Shown here: piece after piece, positions 8,045 through 15,628 of the stretch
Layout of the letters: each line of letters starts with the position of its first letter
Position numbering within the stretch: the stretch's first letter is position 1
DNA from: Kiritimatiellia bacterium
GTDB lineage: Bacteria > Verrucomicrobiota > Kiritimatiellia > CAIQIC01 > JAGNIJ01
NCBI GenBank assembly: GCA_018001225.1
Contig: JAGNIJ010000041.1
Location: 1-43,431 of the forward strand
DNA: 43,431 nt
Direction: 5' to 3'
Made by a program: the position numbers and the translations under genes
Notes under the pieces: generated by a model
What the model was told of the DNA's origin: nothing
The model's input: the letters and a program-made list of their open reading frames with translations, nothing else
Databases searched by the model: none

Positions 8045-9824
8045 GGTAATTTTCCGCGTGCAGCCGGTCCAGGAAGTCGTGCGGATCGGAGAGCGGCGGC
8101 GGCTTGTAGTCCGGCTCGTCGTCCACCATGCGTTCCAACTTCTGGCGCTTGATCCAGAAGTACGGAGTTTTCTCCGCCAGGGCGATGATCTTGGCGTGCT
8201 TGACGATCCGGTCGTAGGCCCCGACGTACTCGCTGAAGAACATGCCGACGACCGGGGCAAAGTCGTGTGCGGCCAGACGTTCCGTGAAGGCGGCCTTGGT
8301 GTTGATGCTCCGCTCCACGTACTCGTCGCGCGCCCGCAGGATGGCCTGGGCCAGGGCCTGGAAATCCGAGTTGTCCGGGTTCAGGGATTGCACCACCAGC
8401 CGCAGCACGCGCGCCACCCCCTCGTGCAGGCTGCACAACTGCTCCAGGGTTTCCCGGCAGAATCGCGCCTCCTTGCGGCTCCAGCGGCGGACGGAGATGT
8501 CGCAAAGCTCGTCGATGTGGTCGCCGATGCGCTCGATGTCCGCCATGCACCGGTTGAGGTGCTGAATGATGATCGCCTGGCGCCGCGACAGGTACTTCCG
8601 GGTCAGCACGCCCAGGTAGTCCTTCATGGACCGCTTGATCTCGTCCACGACGTTCTCGTTGAGCTTGATGGCCTGCACCTTCTTCCGCTCCGGGCGGAAC
8701 AGGACGTCGATCGTCAGGCTGAAGCTCTCCGCGCAGACCTTCATCACGCGCCGCAGCTCGCAGATGGCCGCGTAGATCGCCTTCTCGGGGAATCTCACAA
8801 GCCGGTTGTCGAGAAAACTCGGTTGGGGCACCGGCCGGCGGGAGGGCGTGATGAGCGTGATGAACTTCGCATATAAACCCGGGATGGGGAGCACGATCAG
8901 CGCCCTGGTCACCATGACAGCCGTATTGACATTGGCGCTCTGGTGGATGAGGTCCGCCGAAGTCCATTCCGCGAAGCGGATAAAGAGCCGCGCGAACACG
9001 ATGGCCACGATGCTGCCGAGGACGTTGAACATGAGGTGAGACACGGCGGAACGGCGGGCCTCGATATTGGTTCCGATACTGCCCAGCAGCGCCGTTGCGC
9101 AGGTGCCAATGTTGGCGCCCAGGATAATCGGATACACCTGGCTTAAATTGTCAACCACCCCGCTTGTGATCAGCGCGAAGCACATGGCAATGACGGCGCC
9201 GCTGCTCTGGATGATCGCCGTAATGGCCGTGGCAAGGCCGACCCCCTTGAGCATGGCGCCCAGGGTATTACCCTGGATCCCCTGGAGGAGCCCTGCAAAC
9301 ACCTCGCGGTGGGGCTTGATGGCATCGCTCATGATGTTCAGGCCCAGGAAAATAATGCCGAATCCCAGGAGCACCGGCCCGAGATTCCTCAAGGAGGCGC
9401 TGGGCCCGGCGAATTGGAGGATGAACCCGATGGTGATCAGGAAGAAGCAGTAGTCTCCGAGCCTGAAGGAAACCAGTTGCATGGAAATCGTCGTGCCGAT
9501 ATTGGCTCCCAGCATCGGCGGGACCGACTCGACCAGGGTCATTAAACCCGCGTTGATGAAGCCGACAAACATGACTGTGCTGGCGCTGCTCTGGACGAGC
9601 GTGCCGAGGACGGTGCCCAGCAGAAGGCCGGAAAATCGGTTGTGCGTGGCGCTGGAGAGCAGGGTGCGCATGCTGCTGCCCGCGGCCTTGCGCAGGCCGT
9701 CCGACATCATGTTCATCCCCTGGATGAACAGCACCAGGCCGCCGAGGATCATCGCGGTCAGGAAGAAGATATCCCGGCCCTCGAGCGCCTTGACGGTTAC
9801 TTCCGCAGCTTGGGCAGCATCCAT
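8040..9824 (-). CDS. Na/Pi-cotransporter family protein with PhoU-like tail
   Basis: A 594-residue inner-membrane protein of the NptA/PNaS family, probably importing phosphate with sodium. The N-terminal half has about eight hydrophobic segments and the two inverted QSS repeats of the family (VQSSASTVMFVGF and IQSSGAVIAM, each followed by a GANIGTT or GANIGTC block). The C-terminal third (about 380-560) is an all-helical PhoU-like domain with repeated conserved acidic and Arg residues (MADIERIGDHIDEL). The ATG at 9824 was chosen over longer forms because GGAG lies 8 bases upstream. It ends inside a palindromic repeat, convergent with the PHP gene. Some relatives with this architecture may be regulatory rather than transporting. 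Confidence 0.88.
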   Translation of the reverse strand: MDAAQAAEVTVKALEGRDIFFLTAMILGGLVLFIQGMNMMSDGLRKAAGSSMRTLLSSATHNRFSGLLLGTVLGTLVQSSASTVMFVGFINAGLMTLVESVPPMLGANIGTTISMQLVSFRLGDYCFFLITIGFILQFAGPSASLRNLGPVLLGFGIIFLGLNIMSDAIKPHREVFAGLLQGIQGNTLGAMLKGVGLATAITAIIQSSGAVIAMCFALITSGVVDNLSQVYPIILGANIGTCATALLGSIGTNIEARRSAVSHLMFNVLGSIVAIVFARLFIRFAEWTSADLIHQSANVNTAVMVTRALIVLPIPGLYAKFITLITPSRRPVPQPSFLDNRLVRFPEKAIYAAICELRRVMKVCAESFSLTIDVLFRPERKKVQAIKLNENVVDEIKRSMKDYLGVLTRKYLSRRQAIIIQHLNRCMADIERIGDHIDELCDISVRRWSRKEARFCRETLEQLCSLHEGVARVLRLVVQSLNPDNSDFQALAQAILRARDEYVERSINTKAAFTERLAAHDFAPVVGMFFSEYVGAYDRIVKHAKIIALAEKTPYFWIKRQKLERMVDDEPDYKPPPLSDPHDFLDRLHAENYL

Positions 9825-9933
9825 GGTTTTGGCTCCTAACCGAAACCGAACAAAGTGCGACGAAACCCCGCTCTTGTCACTTAAAAAATGGCGCCCGGAC
9901 GGCGGACATGTTACACCCCTGTCCGGTCGCCCC

Positions 9934-11940
9934 ATGATAGCGCCCCGAACAGAACCGGTCCCGGAACCTGAATTCGAACTCCGGCCCGTCGTGGACGGGT
10001 TTTTTCGCCCCGGCGGGGGCCTGGAGCGGGCCTGCGCGGGCGAGCCGTTTCCCTACGAGCCGCGCCCCCAGCAGCGCGAGATGGCCCTCGCGGCCGCGGA
10101 GGCCATCGAAACGTCCCGGCACCTCGCCGTGGAGGCGGGGACCGGCGTCGGGAAGAGCTTCGCCTACCTGGTCCCGGCGCTGCAGGCCGCCGTCAGCCGG
10201 AATATCCAGGTGGTCGTCTCCACCTACACCATCGCGCTGCAGGAGCAGTTGATCGCCAAGGACCTCCCGTTCCTCCAGCAGCACATGGGCCTGGCGTTCA
10301 AGGCCGTGCTGGTCAAGGGGCGGGGGAATTACCTCTGCCTCCGCCGCCTGGCCCGCGCGCGGCGCATGGGCGGCGACCTGTTCGCCGCCGACGGCCAGGA
10401 CGAGCTGGAGATGATCCGGGCCTGGGCGGACCGCACGGCCGACGGCAGCCTCCAGGACATGAAGCAGCAGCCCTCCGCCGACGTGTGGAGCAGCGTCTGC
10501 GCGGAGGTGGGCAACTGCCTCGGGGTCAAGTGCCGCGAGTACCGGAAGTGCTTCTTCATGAAGGCCCGCGCGCAGGTTCGCCACGCCCACCTGCTGGTCG
10601 TGAACCATCACCTGCTCTTCTCCGAGCTGGCCCTCCGGGAGCAGGGCGTCAGCTTCCTGCCGGACTACCGCATCGTGGTGCTGGACGAGGCCCACATGAC
10701 CGAGTCCGTCGCGTCCGAGCACCTCGGCATCCGCCTCTCGCACTTCGCCTTCGAGCACTGGATGCGCAGGCTGTACGTGCCGGAGAAGACCAAGGGCCTG
10801 CTGGCCCACCTCCGAGAGGGCGAGGCCGCCAACGGCGTCGTCAAGGTGGGCGAGAACGTGGACGCCTTCTTCGCCGCGGTGCGCCAGTGGGCGGGCCTCT
10901 CGGAAAGCAAGTCCCAGCAGGTCGTGACCGGCCCCCTGGACGTGCCCGGCGATCTCATGGACTCGCTCCAGCGGCTGAACGGGGCGCTGCGCACCATCAT
11001 GGGCCGGCTCGAGGACGAGGAAACCAAGTCGGAGCTCCGGTCCGCCCAGATGCACGGCGTGGAAATGCGCAACATGCTCGATGCCTTCCTGAAGCAGTCG
11101 CTGCCGGACCAGGTCTACTGGATCGAGCGCGAGGGGCGGCGGCGCCAGCAGACCGTGCTCTACTCCGCGCCCATCGAGGTCGGGCCGCTCCTGGCGGAGC
11201 GGCTCTTCGAGGCCATGGACTGCGTGATCATGACCAGCGCCACGCTGGCCGTTTGCGGCAAGCTCGACTACTTCACCCGGCGCATCGGCGCGGGCGGCTG
11301 CGATACGCTTCAACTCGGCTCGCCGTTCGATTACCCGCGCCAGATGCGGATATTCATCCCGAAAGGCCTGCCGGACCCGAACGAGGGGGAACGGTTCGGC
11401 GCGGAGGCCGCCCGCGCCATCGTCGAGTATGTCCGGCGCACCGAGGGCCGCGCCTTCGTCCTGTTCACCAGCGCCCAGTTCATGAAGAAGGTCGCCGAAC
11501 TCTCGCGCGACGCCCTGGAGGCCGCCGGGCTGACGATGCTGGTGCAGGGGACCGGCCTGCCGCGGCACGTGATGCTCGAGCGGTTCCGGCAGGGCGGTGG
11601 CGCGGTGCTGTTCGGGCTGGACAGTTTCTGGATGGGCGTCGACGTCCGCGGCGAGGCGCTGGGCAACGTCATCATCACCCGCCTGCCGTTCGCCGTGCCC
11701 GACCAGCCGCTCATCAAGGCCCGGATGGACCGGATCCGCGAGAAGGGCGGCGATCCGTTCCGCGACTACTCGCTGCCCGAGGCCATCCTGAAGTTCCGCC
11801 AGGGCGTAGGCCGCCTGATCCGGACGCAGACGGACGAGGGGATCATCGTCATCCTCGACAGCCGCATCCTGACCAAGTGGTACGGGAAGATGTTCCTCGC
11901 CTCGATCCCCGAGTGCCCGGTGGAGATCGTGGAGGTTTAA
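9934..11940 (+). CDS. dinG: ATP-dependent DNA helicase of the DinG/XPD family
   Basis: A 668-residue superfamily 2 iron-sulphur helicase. Walker A is AGTGVGKS (68-75). Four cysteines placed to hold a 4Fe-4S cluster are at 135, 195, 200 and 206. The DEAH box is at 251-254 (VVLDEAH), and the C-terminal motifs include MTSATL and the QGVGRLIR arginine-finger motif VI. There is no N-terminal exonuclease domain, unlike Firmicutes DinG. Relatives unwind DNA with 5'-3' polarity and resolve R-loops and replication-transcription conflicts. It is divergent from the Na/Pi gene with a 109-bp shared upstream region in which no SOS box is visible. The ATG at 9934 lacks a strong ribosome site. Confidence 0.88.
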   Translation: MIAPRTEPVPEPEFELRPVVDGFFRPGGGLERACAGEPFPYEPRPQQREMALAAAEAIETSRHLAVEAGTGVGKSFAYLVPALQAAVSRNIQVVVSTYTIALQEQLIAKDLPFLQQHMGLAFKAVLVKGRGNYLCLRRLARARRMGGDLFAADGQDELEMIRAWADRTADGSLQDMKQQPSADVWSSVCAEVGNCLGVKCREYRKCFFMKARAQVRHAHLLVVNHHLLFSELALREQGVSFLPDYRIVVLDEAHMTESVASEHLGIRLSHFAFEHWMRRLYVPEKTKGLLAHLREGEAANGVVKVGENVDAFFAAVRQWAGLSESKSQQVVTGPLDVPGDLMDSLQRLNGALRTIMGRLEDEETKSELRSAQMHGVEMRNMLDAFLKQSLPDQVYWIEREGRRRQQTVLYSAPIEVGPLLAERLFEAMDCVIMTSATLAVCGKLDYFTRRIGAGGCDTLQLGSPFDYPRQMRIFIPKGLPDPNEGERFGAEAARAIVEYVRRTEGRAFVLFTSAQFMKKVAELSRDALEAAGLTMLVQGTGLPRHVMLERFRQGGGAVLFGLDSFWMGVDVRGEALGNVIITRLPFAVPDQPLIKARMDRIREKGGDPFRDYSLPEAILKFRQGVGRLIRTQTDEGIIVILDSRILTKWYGKMFLASIPECPVEIVEV

Positions 11941-11990
11941 AAAAACAACCGCCTCGCACTTTATAAACTGCGAGGCGGTCTTCTTTCTTG
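11941..11990. terminator. Bidirectional terminator between dinG and the esterase gene
   Basis: An 11-bp perfect stem ACCGCCTCGCA/TGCGAGGCGGT (11948-11958 and 11969-11979) has an AT-rich 10-base loop. It is preceded by an A-run and followed by TCTTCTTTCTT, so it has U-rich tails when read on either strand. It serves the convergent genes on both sides. Confidence 0.9.
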
Positions 11991-11995
11991 CCGGA

Positions 11996-13192
11996 TCAGG
12001 GTATGGCCACGCGATAATACACGGCCGACTCCGGCAGGTTCCCCGTGTAGACGTTCACGGGCGGCGTGGCCGGCAGGCCGTTGGTCAGCGCCGTGAAGCC
12101 GCCGCCCAGGTTGGTCGAGGCGGACACCGTGTATGTTTTGCCCGTCGCGCTGGCCCAGCGGACGAGGACGGTTCCCGGCCCGGCGAAGGCCAGGGCTTCC
12201 GCTCTGAAAACCGAGGCCCCGTTCTTCGGATTCGTGCCGGCGCGGTATTCCTCCAGGTGGCCGGCCCCGTCACCGTCGGGGTCGGCGGCCGAATCGTCGG
12301 CGGCAAGGTCCAGTTCGTGCTGCCACTCCCAGGTGTCCGGCATGCCGTCCGCGTCGTCGTCGATCATCGGCGTCTGCGCCAGGAAGAAGTCCCACTGGGC
12401 CTGGTTCTTCGTCTTATCCCAGCCGTGGCCCAGTCCGCTGGCCAGCGTTACGAGCTGGTTGGTCTGCCCGTGCGCGGTCATCTCGGTCTGCAGCAGGACG
12501 CTGTTCGAGTAGGCCACCGTCCCGTCGCCGGGCGAATGGAGCAGCAGGCCGGGGACGGACGGGGGTGGGGAGGAGACGTCCAGCGGCCAGTAGAAAGTCA
12601 GGATAAAGGTGTAGCTCATCAACCCGCCGGAATGCTCGGCAAAGGCCTTGACCCGCCCGTCCAGGCAGGCCGAGACGTAGTAGCTGAAAAATGCGCCGTA
12701 GGAATGGCCCGTGGTGAACACGTGGGAAGTGCGCACGTTGTAGTTCGTTTCCAGCCAGTCCAGGATCGCGCCCGTGAACTCGACGTCCTGCGAGTCCACG
12801 CGGTTGCTGAACACGTGGGCCACGTCCCACCGCTTGCCCGTGCCGTCGTAATCCTCAAAGCCCGGGATATCCTTGCCGGCCGGCGTCAGCGATTCCGGGA
12901 ACGCCACAATGAACCGGTTCGTGTCCGCCGTCGCCTGCCAGTCGTAGTAGGACGAGGCCGCGCCGGCGGCCGTCCCGCCCAGGCCATGGAACATCAACAG
13001 CACGGGGAAGGCCCGCGAGCCGTCGTAGGAGGGCGGGACGTGGACAATGAACGTGCGGTTCGACCCGCGCACGACGAGGCTGTGCGTCGTGTCCGCGAGC
13101 GCCTGGGTGGCGGTGCGCAGGATCGCCGCCAGGACCAGCATCGCCGCCGCCCGGCCGGGATGCCGCGCCTCCCTGTACGCATTCCGGCTCAT
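11996..13192 (-). CDS. Secreted alpha/beta-hydrolase (PHB depolymerase/feruloyl-esterase-like) with TSP3-type calcium repeats
   Basis: A 398-residue exported protein. The N-terminus has basic residues and then the hydrophobic AAMLVLAAIL stretch with a likely cleavage after ALA. The hydrolase domain (about 35-275) has the FHGLGG oxyanion region, the nucleophile motif GHSYG, an Asp (HSPGDGTVAY) and a His (GLGHGW), as in LpqC/polyhydroxybutyrate depolymerase-type esterases. It is followed by a DDDADGMPD...DPDGDG acidic calcium-binding stretch (about 278-320) and a C-terminal beta domain ending YYRVAIP. The true substrate is unknown. The start is uncertain, since GGAG directly abuts the first ATG. 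It is divergent from lexA. Confidence 0.75.
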   Translation of the reverse strand: MSRNAYREARHPGRAAAMLVLAAILRTATQALADTTHSLVVRGSNRTFIVHVPPSYDGSRAFPVLLMFHGLGGTAAGAASSYYDWQATADTNRFIVAFPESLTPAGKDIPGFEDYDGTGKRWDVAHVFSNRVDSQDVEFTGAILDWLETNYNVRTSHVFTTGHSYGAFFSYYVSACLDGRVKAFAEHSGGLMSYTFILTFYWPLDVSSPPPSVPGLLLHSPGDGTVAYSNSVLLQTEMTAHGQTNQLVTLASGLGHGWDKTKNQAQWDFFLAQTPMIDDDADGMPDTWEWQHELDLAADDSAADPDGDGAGHLEEYRAGTNPKNGASVFRAEALAFAGPGTVLVRWASATGKTYTVSASTNLGGGFTALTNGLPATPPVNVYTGNLPESAVYYRVAIP

Positions 13193-13215
13193 CTCCGGAG
13201 AAATATATACCCGGA

Positions 13216-13227
13216 TTCCCGCGGGAA
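13216..13227. promoter_or_regulatory. Perfect 12-bp palindrome in the esterase/lexA divergent region
   Basis: TTCCCGCGGGAA is a perfect dyad, 24 bp upstream of the esterase start and about 35 bp from the lexA -35 box. It may be an operator for the divergent esterase gene, whose likely -10 (a TATATA tract on the minus strand) lies next to it. No factor can be named. Confidence 0.3.
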
Positions 13228-13260
13228 ATACACCTCTCCGCCTCCTCCCGGAAGTATTTA

Positions 13261-13289
13261 TTGATACTGAACTTTCGTTCAGTTATGGT
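13261..13289 (+). promoter_or_regulatory. lexA promoter
   Basis: TTGATA (13261-13266), a 17-bp spacer and TATGGT (13284-13289), 29 bp before the lexA start. The entire spacer is filled by the SOS box, so LexA binding would block RNA polymerase. Confidence 0.75.
13266..13283. promoter_or_regulatory. SOS box (LexA operator) of lexA
   Basis: A perfect 7-4-7 inverted repeat ACTGAAC-TTTC-GTTCAGT. It contains the GAAC-N4-GTTC core of Gram-positive-type LexA boxes rather than the proteobacterial CTGT-N8-ACAG type. It lies exactly between the -35 and -10 boxes of lexA, the classic autorepression arrangement. Confidence 0.88.
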
Positions 13290-13318
13290 GTAGTATGGAG
13301 ATTGGAAAGGAGAAGGCC

Positions 13319-13906
13319 ATGTCGCGGAAAATGCACATCCAGGAGAAAATCGAGGCCCTGCGCCGGTTCCACCGGCAGGAGGGGCGCGCGCCCGGCTACG
13401 CGGAGATGCTGGCGCTGTTCAAGTACCGGTCCAAGAACGCGGTCCACGGCCTGCTGAAGAAACTGGCGGAGCACGGGCTCATCCGGAAATCCCCGGCCGG
13501 AAAGATCGCGCTCACGCCGCGCCTGACCGGCTCGGTGCGACTGCTCGGCGCCGTCCAGGCCGGCTTCCCGTCGCCCGCCGAGGAGGAACTGGCCGACACG
13601 CTGACGCTGGACGAGTTCCTCATCCGGCGCCCGGAGGCGACCTACATGCTGACCGTCACGGGCGACTCCATGACGGGCGCGGGCATCCTGCCCGGCGACA
13701 TCGTGCTCGTCGAGAAGGGCGGCACACCGAAGCCCAACGATGTGGTCGTCGCCCAGGTGGACGACGAGTGGACCCTGAAATACTTCAACCGCGACCGCGC
13801 CGGCGTCCGGCTCGACCCCGCCAACCCCAAGTACCGCTTCATCCGCCCCCGCCGCTCCCTCTCCATCGGCGGCATCGTCCGGGCCGTGATCCGGAAGTAC
13901 GGATGA
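13319..13906 (+). CDS. lexA: SOS-response repressor LexA
   Basis: A 195-residue LexA with an N-terminal winged-helix DNA-binding domain (about 1-70) and a C-terminal S24 self-cleaving domain. The cleavage site Ala81-Gly82 is in VQAG, the nucleophile Ser117 in GDSM and the general base Lys154 in WTLKYF. It represses SOS genes until RecA-DNA filaments stimulate self-cleavage. The ATG at 13319 has a GGAAAGGAG site 7 bases upstream; a longer form beginning 24 bases earlier would start inside that leader. The recognition helix sequence (YRSKNAVHGLL) resembles that of other LexA proteins. It is followed by a repeat element and then dinB. Confidence 0.95.
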   Translation: MSRKMHIQEKIEALRRFHRQEGRAPGYAEMLALFKYRSKNAVHGLLKKLAEHGLIRKSPAGKIALTPRLTGSVRLLGAVQAGFPSPAEEELADTLTLDEFLIRRPEATYMLTVTGDSMTGAGILPGDIVLVEKGGTPKPNDVVVAQVDDEWTLKYFNRDRAGVRLDPANPKYRFIRPRRSLSIGGIVRAVIRKYG

Positions 13907-13910
13907 AGGA

Positions 13911-14196
13911 GAACCACGGATGAACACGGATTGGAGCACGAGGCCTTGATGCGAGAAAACCGAATCCATCCGTCCTGCTATCCGTCGTCTTTTTATTTCT
14001 TGAGAAGATTATTTAACGCAAAGGCGCAAAGCGCGCAAAGGCTGCGAAAAGAATTAAGAAAAGACTCCGTTCTGAACAACCCGTCCCCCCTCGATAGTCT
14101 TTGCGTGGCTTTGCGTTCCTTCGCGACTTTGCGTTAATACTTCTTTGGTTGCGGCCGAAAGGCTGCGCCGTGTGTATCCGTGGACATCCGTGGTTC
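13911..14196. repeat. Nested inverted-repeat element filling the lexA-dinB gap
   Basis: The outer inverted repeat has perfect 12-bp arms GAACCACGGATG (13911-13922) and CATCCGTGGTTC (14185-14196), extending imperfectly another 9 bp. An inner pair of perfect 11-bp arms, TTAACGCAAAG (14013-14023) and CTTTGCGTTAA (14127-14137), is flanked by further CGCAAAG-like repeats. The element is AT-richer than its surroundings, has no credible gene, and ends 1 base before the dinB ATG. It looks like a MITE or structured dispersed repeat. Confidence 0.7.
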
Positions 14197-14197
14197 A

Positions 14198-15511
14198 ATG
14201 AAAAAGGAGGATCAGCTTGTAACCCTTCATTCCTACCCCCGCGCGATCGTGCATTTCGACGGGGACGCGTTCTTCGCGGCCGTCGAGCAGGCGATCCACC
14301 CGGAGTTGAAGGGCCGTCCGGTGGTGACGGGGCGGGAGCGCGGGATCATCGCCTGCGCCAGCTACGAGGCCAAGGCCCGCGGCGTCGCGCGCGGCATCAC
14401 GCTGGCGGAGGCCCGCAAGAAGTGCCCCGACCTCGTCATCCTGCCCAGCGATTACGAGACCTACAGCCTCTATTCCAAGCGCATGTTCGACATCGCGCGC
14501 CGCTACACGCCGGTCGTGGAGGAGTACTCCATCGACGAGGGCTTCGCGGACCTCTCCGGGCTGCGCCGGGTGTTCCATGCATCCTACGAGGAGATCGCCC
14601 GCCGCCTGCAACAGGATATCCGCGCCGAACTTGACATCACCGTGTCGGTCGGCTTGAGCCTTTCCAAGGGCCTGGCCAAGCTGGCCTCGAAGTTCCGCAA
14701 GCCCGCCGGGTTCACCGCCGTCGCGGGGAACCACTTGCACCTGTTCCTGCCCCGCATCGCCCTGGAGAAGGTCTGGGGCTTCGGGCCCAACACGGTCCAC
14801 CTGCTGAAGAAATACGGCCTGCAAACCGCCTGGGATTTTGTCAGCCGCCCCGAGGCCTGGGCGGAGAAAATGATGGGCAAGATCGGCCGCGAGATCTGGA
14901 ACGAACTGCGCGGGAACGCCATGTACCCCGTGACGACGGAGGAGAAATCCACCTACTACACCATCAGCAAGTGCAAGACCTTCGCCGAGCCCGCGCGCGA
15001 CCGGGACCAGGTCTTCGCGCGGCTGACCCGGAACGTGGAATCCGCCTTCATCAAGCTCCGCCGCCACAAGCTGCGCGCGCGGGAGCTCCAGGTCTCCCTG
15101 CGCTTCCAGGATTTCACGTACGAGGGGATCGAGGCCCGGCTCCAGCGCCCGACCGCCGCGACGCAGGAGGTCATGCCGCTCGTCCGCGACCTGTTCGACC
15201 GGATCTGGCGGGATGGGGCCGAGTACCGGGCGACGATCGTCGTGCTCGGGCGGCTGGAACCGGACCGCGGCGAGCAGTTCGAGCTGTTCGAGGACCGCGT
15301 GCGGATCGACAAGATGACCGCGGTCTCCGGCGTGATCGACGCCGTCAACGAGCGCTATGGCAAGCACACCTTGCGCCTGGGCCCGTCCCTGTTCCTGGGC
15401 CGCAAGCCGACCACCGGCCGCGGGACGCTCCCGTGGCGCAAGCGGGAACTGCTGGAGGGGGAGACCTTCCGGCAGCGGCTGAAAATCCCGCGGCTGGGCG
15501 TGTCGGTGTGA
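14198..15511 (+). CDS. dinB: Y-family DNA polymerase IV
   Basis: A 437-residue translesion polymerase of the DinB/UmuC family. The palm domain has HFDGDAFFAAVE (metal ligand Asp21) and YSIDEGFADL (Asp113, Glu114). The thumb helix-hairpin-helix and the little-finger domain (about 250-360) follow. It copies damaged DNA with low fidelity. The ATG at 14198 has no ribosome site upstream; an AAGGAGG lies just inside the gene (about 14204-14210) but serves no in-frame start. An alternative ATG at 14180 would be encoded wholly by the upstream repeat. It was perhaps once in an operon with lexA. The C-terminus lacks an obvious QLxLF clamp motif. Confidence 0.93.
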   Translation: MKKEDQLVTLHSYPRAIVHFDGDAFFAAVEQAIHPELKGRPVVTGRERGIIACASYEAKARGVARGITLAEARKKCPDLVILPSDYETYSLYSKRMFDIARRYTPVVEEYSIDEGFADLSGLRRVFHASYEEIARRLQQDIRAELDITVSVGLSLSKGLAKLASKFRKPAGFTAVAGNHLHLFLPRIALEKVWGFGPNTVHLLKKYGLQTAWDFVSRPEAWAEKMMGKIGREIWNELRGNAMYPVTTEEKSTYYTISKCKTFAEPARDRDQVFARLTRNVESAFIKLRRHKLRARELQVSLRFQDFTYEGIEARLQRPTAATQEVMPLVRDLFDRIWRDGAEYRATIVVLGRLEPDRGEQFELFEDRVRIDKMTAVSGVIDAVNERYGKHTLRLGPSLFLGRKPTTGRGTLPWRKRELLEGETFRQRLKIPRLGVSV

Positions 15512-15516
15512 ACTTC

Positions 15517-15623
15517 TTCACCCGCGGGACAAGCCCGCGGGGGTCGGAGATCGAGACCCCCGTGGCCTTGCGCCACCCGCGGGTCGGGGATCGAGACCCC
15601 CGTGGCCTTGCGCCACGGGTGAA
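15517..15623. repeat. Branched palindromic repeat A, downstream of the RAYT-like gene
   Basis: The outer arms TTCACCCG (15517-15524) and CGGGTGAA (15616-15623) enclose hairpins GCGGG/CCCGC, GGGGGTC/GACCCCC and GTGGC/GCCAC. About 40 bp of the interior (from CCGCGGG to CTTGCGCCAC) is duplicated in tandem. A simpler 67-bp copy lies upstream of the neighbouring gene at 16419-16485, in the same orientation. Confidence 0.85.
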
Positions 15624-15628
15624 TCAGT

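Noticed and set aside
9481..9933. In-frame N-terminal extension of dinG by 151 residues
   Set aside because: It overlaps the Na/Pi gene antisense and is not helicase-like. The helicase begins after 9934.
13047..13075. GAAC and GTTC half-sites inside the esterase gene as a second SOS box
   Set aside because: The half-sites are 5 bp apart rather than 4 and lie within coding sequence, without a promoter.
14200..14220. AAGGAGG inside dinB as ribosome site for a downstream start
   Set aside because: The nearest TTG downstream is out of frame and meets a stop at once, and no in-frame start codon lies at the right distance.
15517..15623. Possible CRISPR-like array
   Set aside because: There are only two tandem units, with no spacers and no cas genes. 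The structure is palindromic and has a second copy across the adjacent transposase-like gene.
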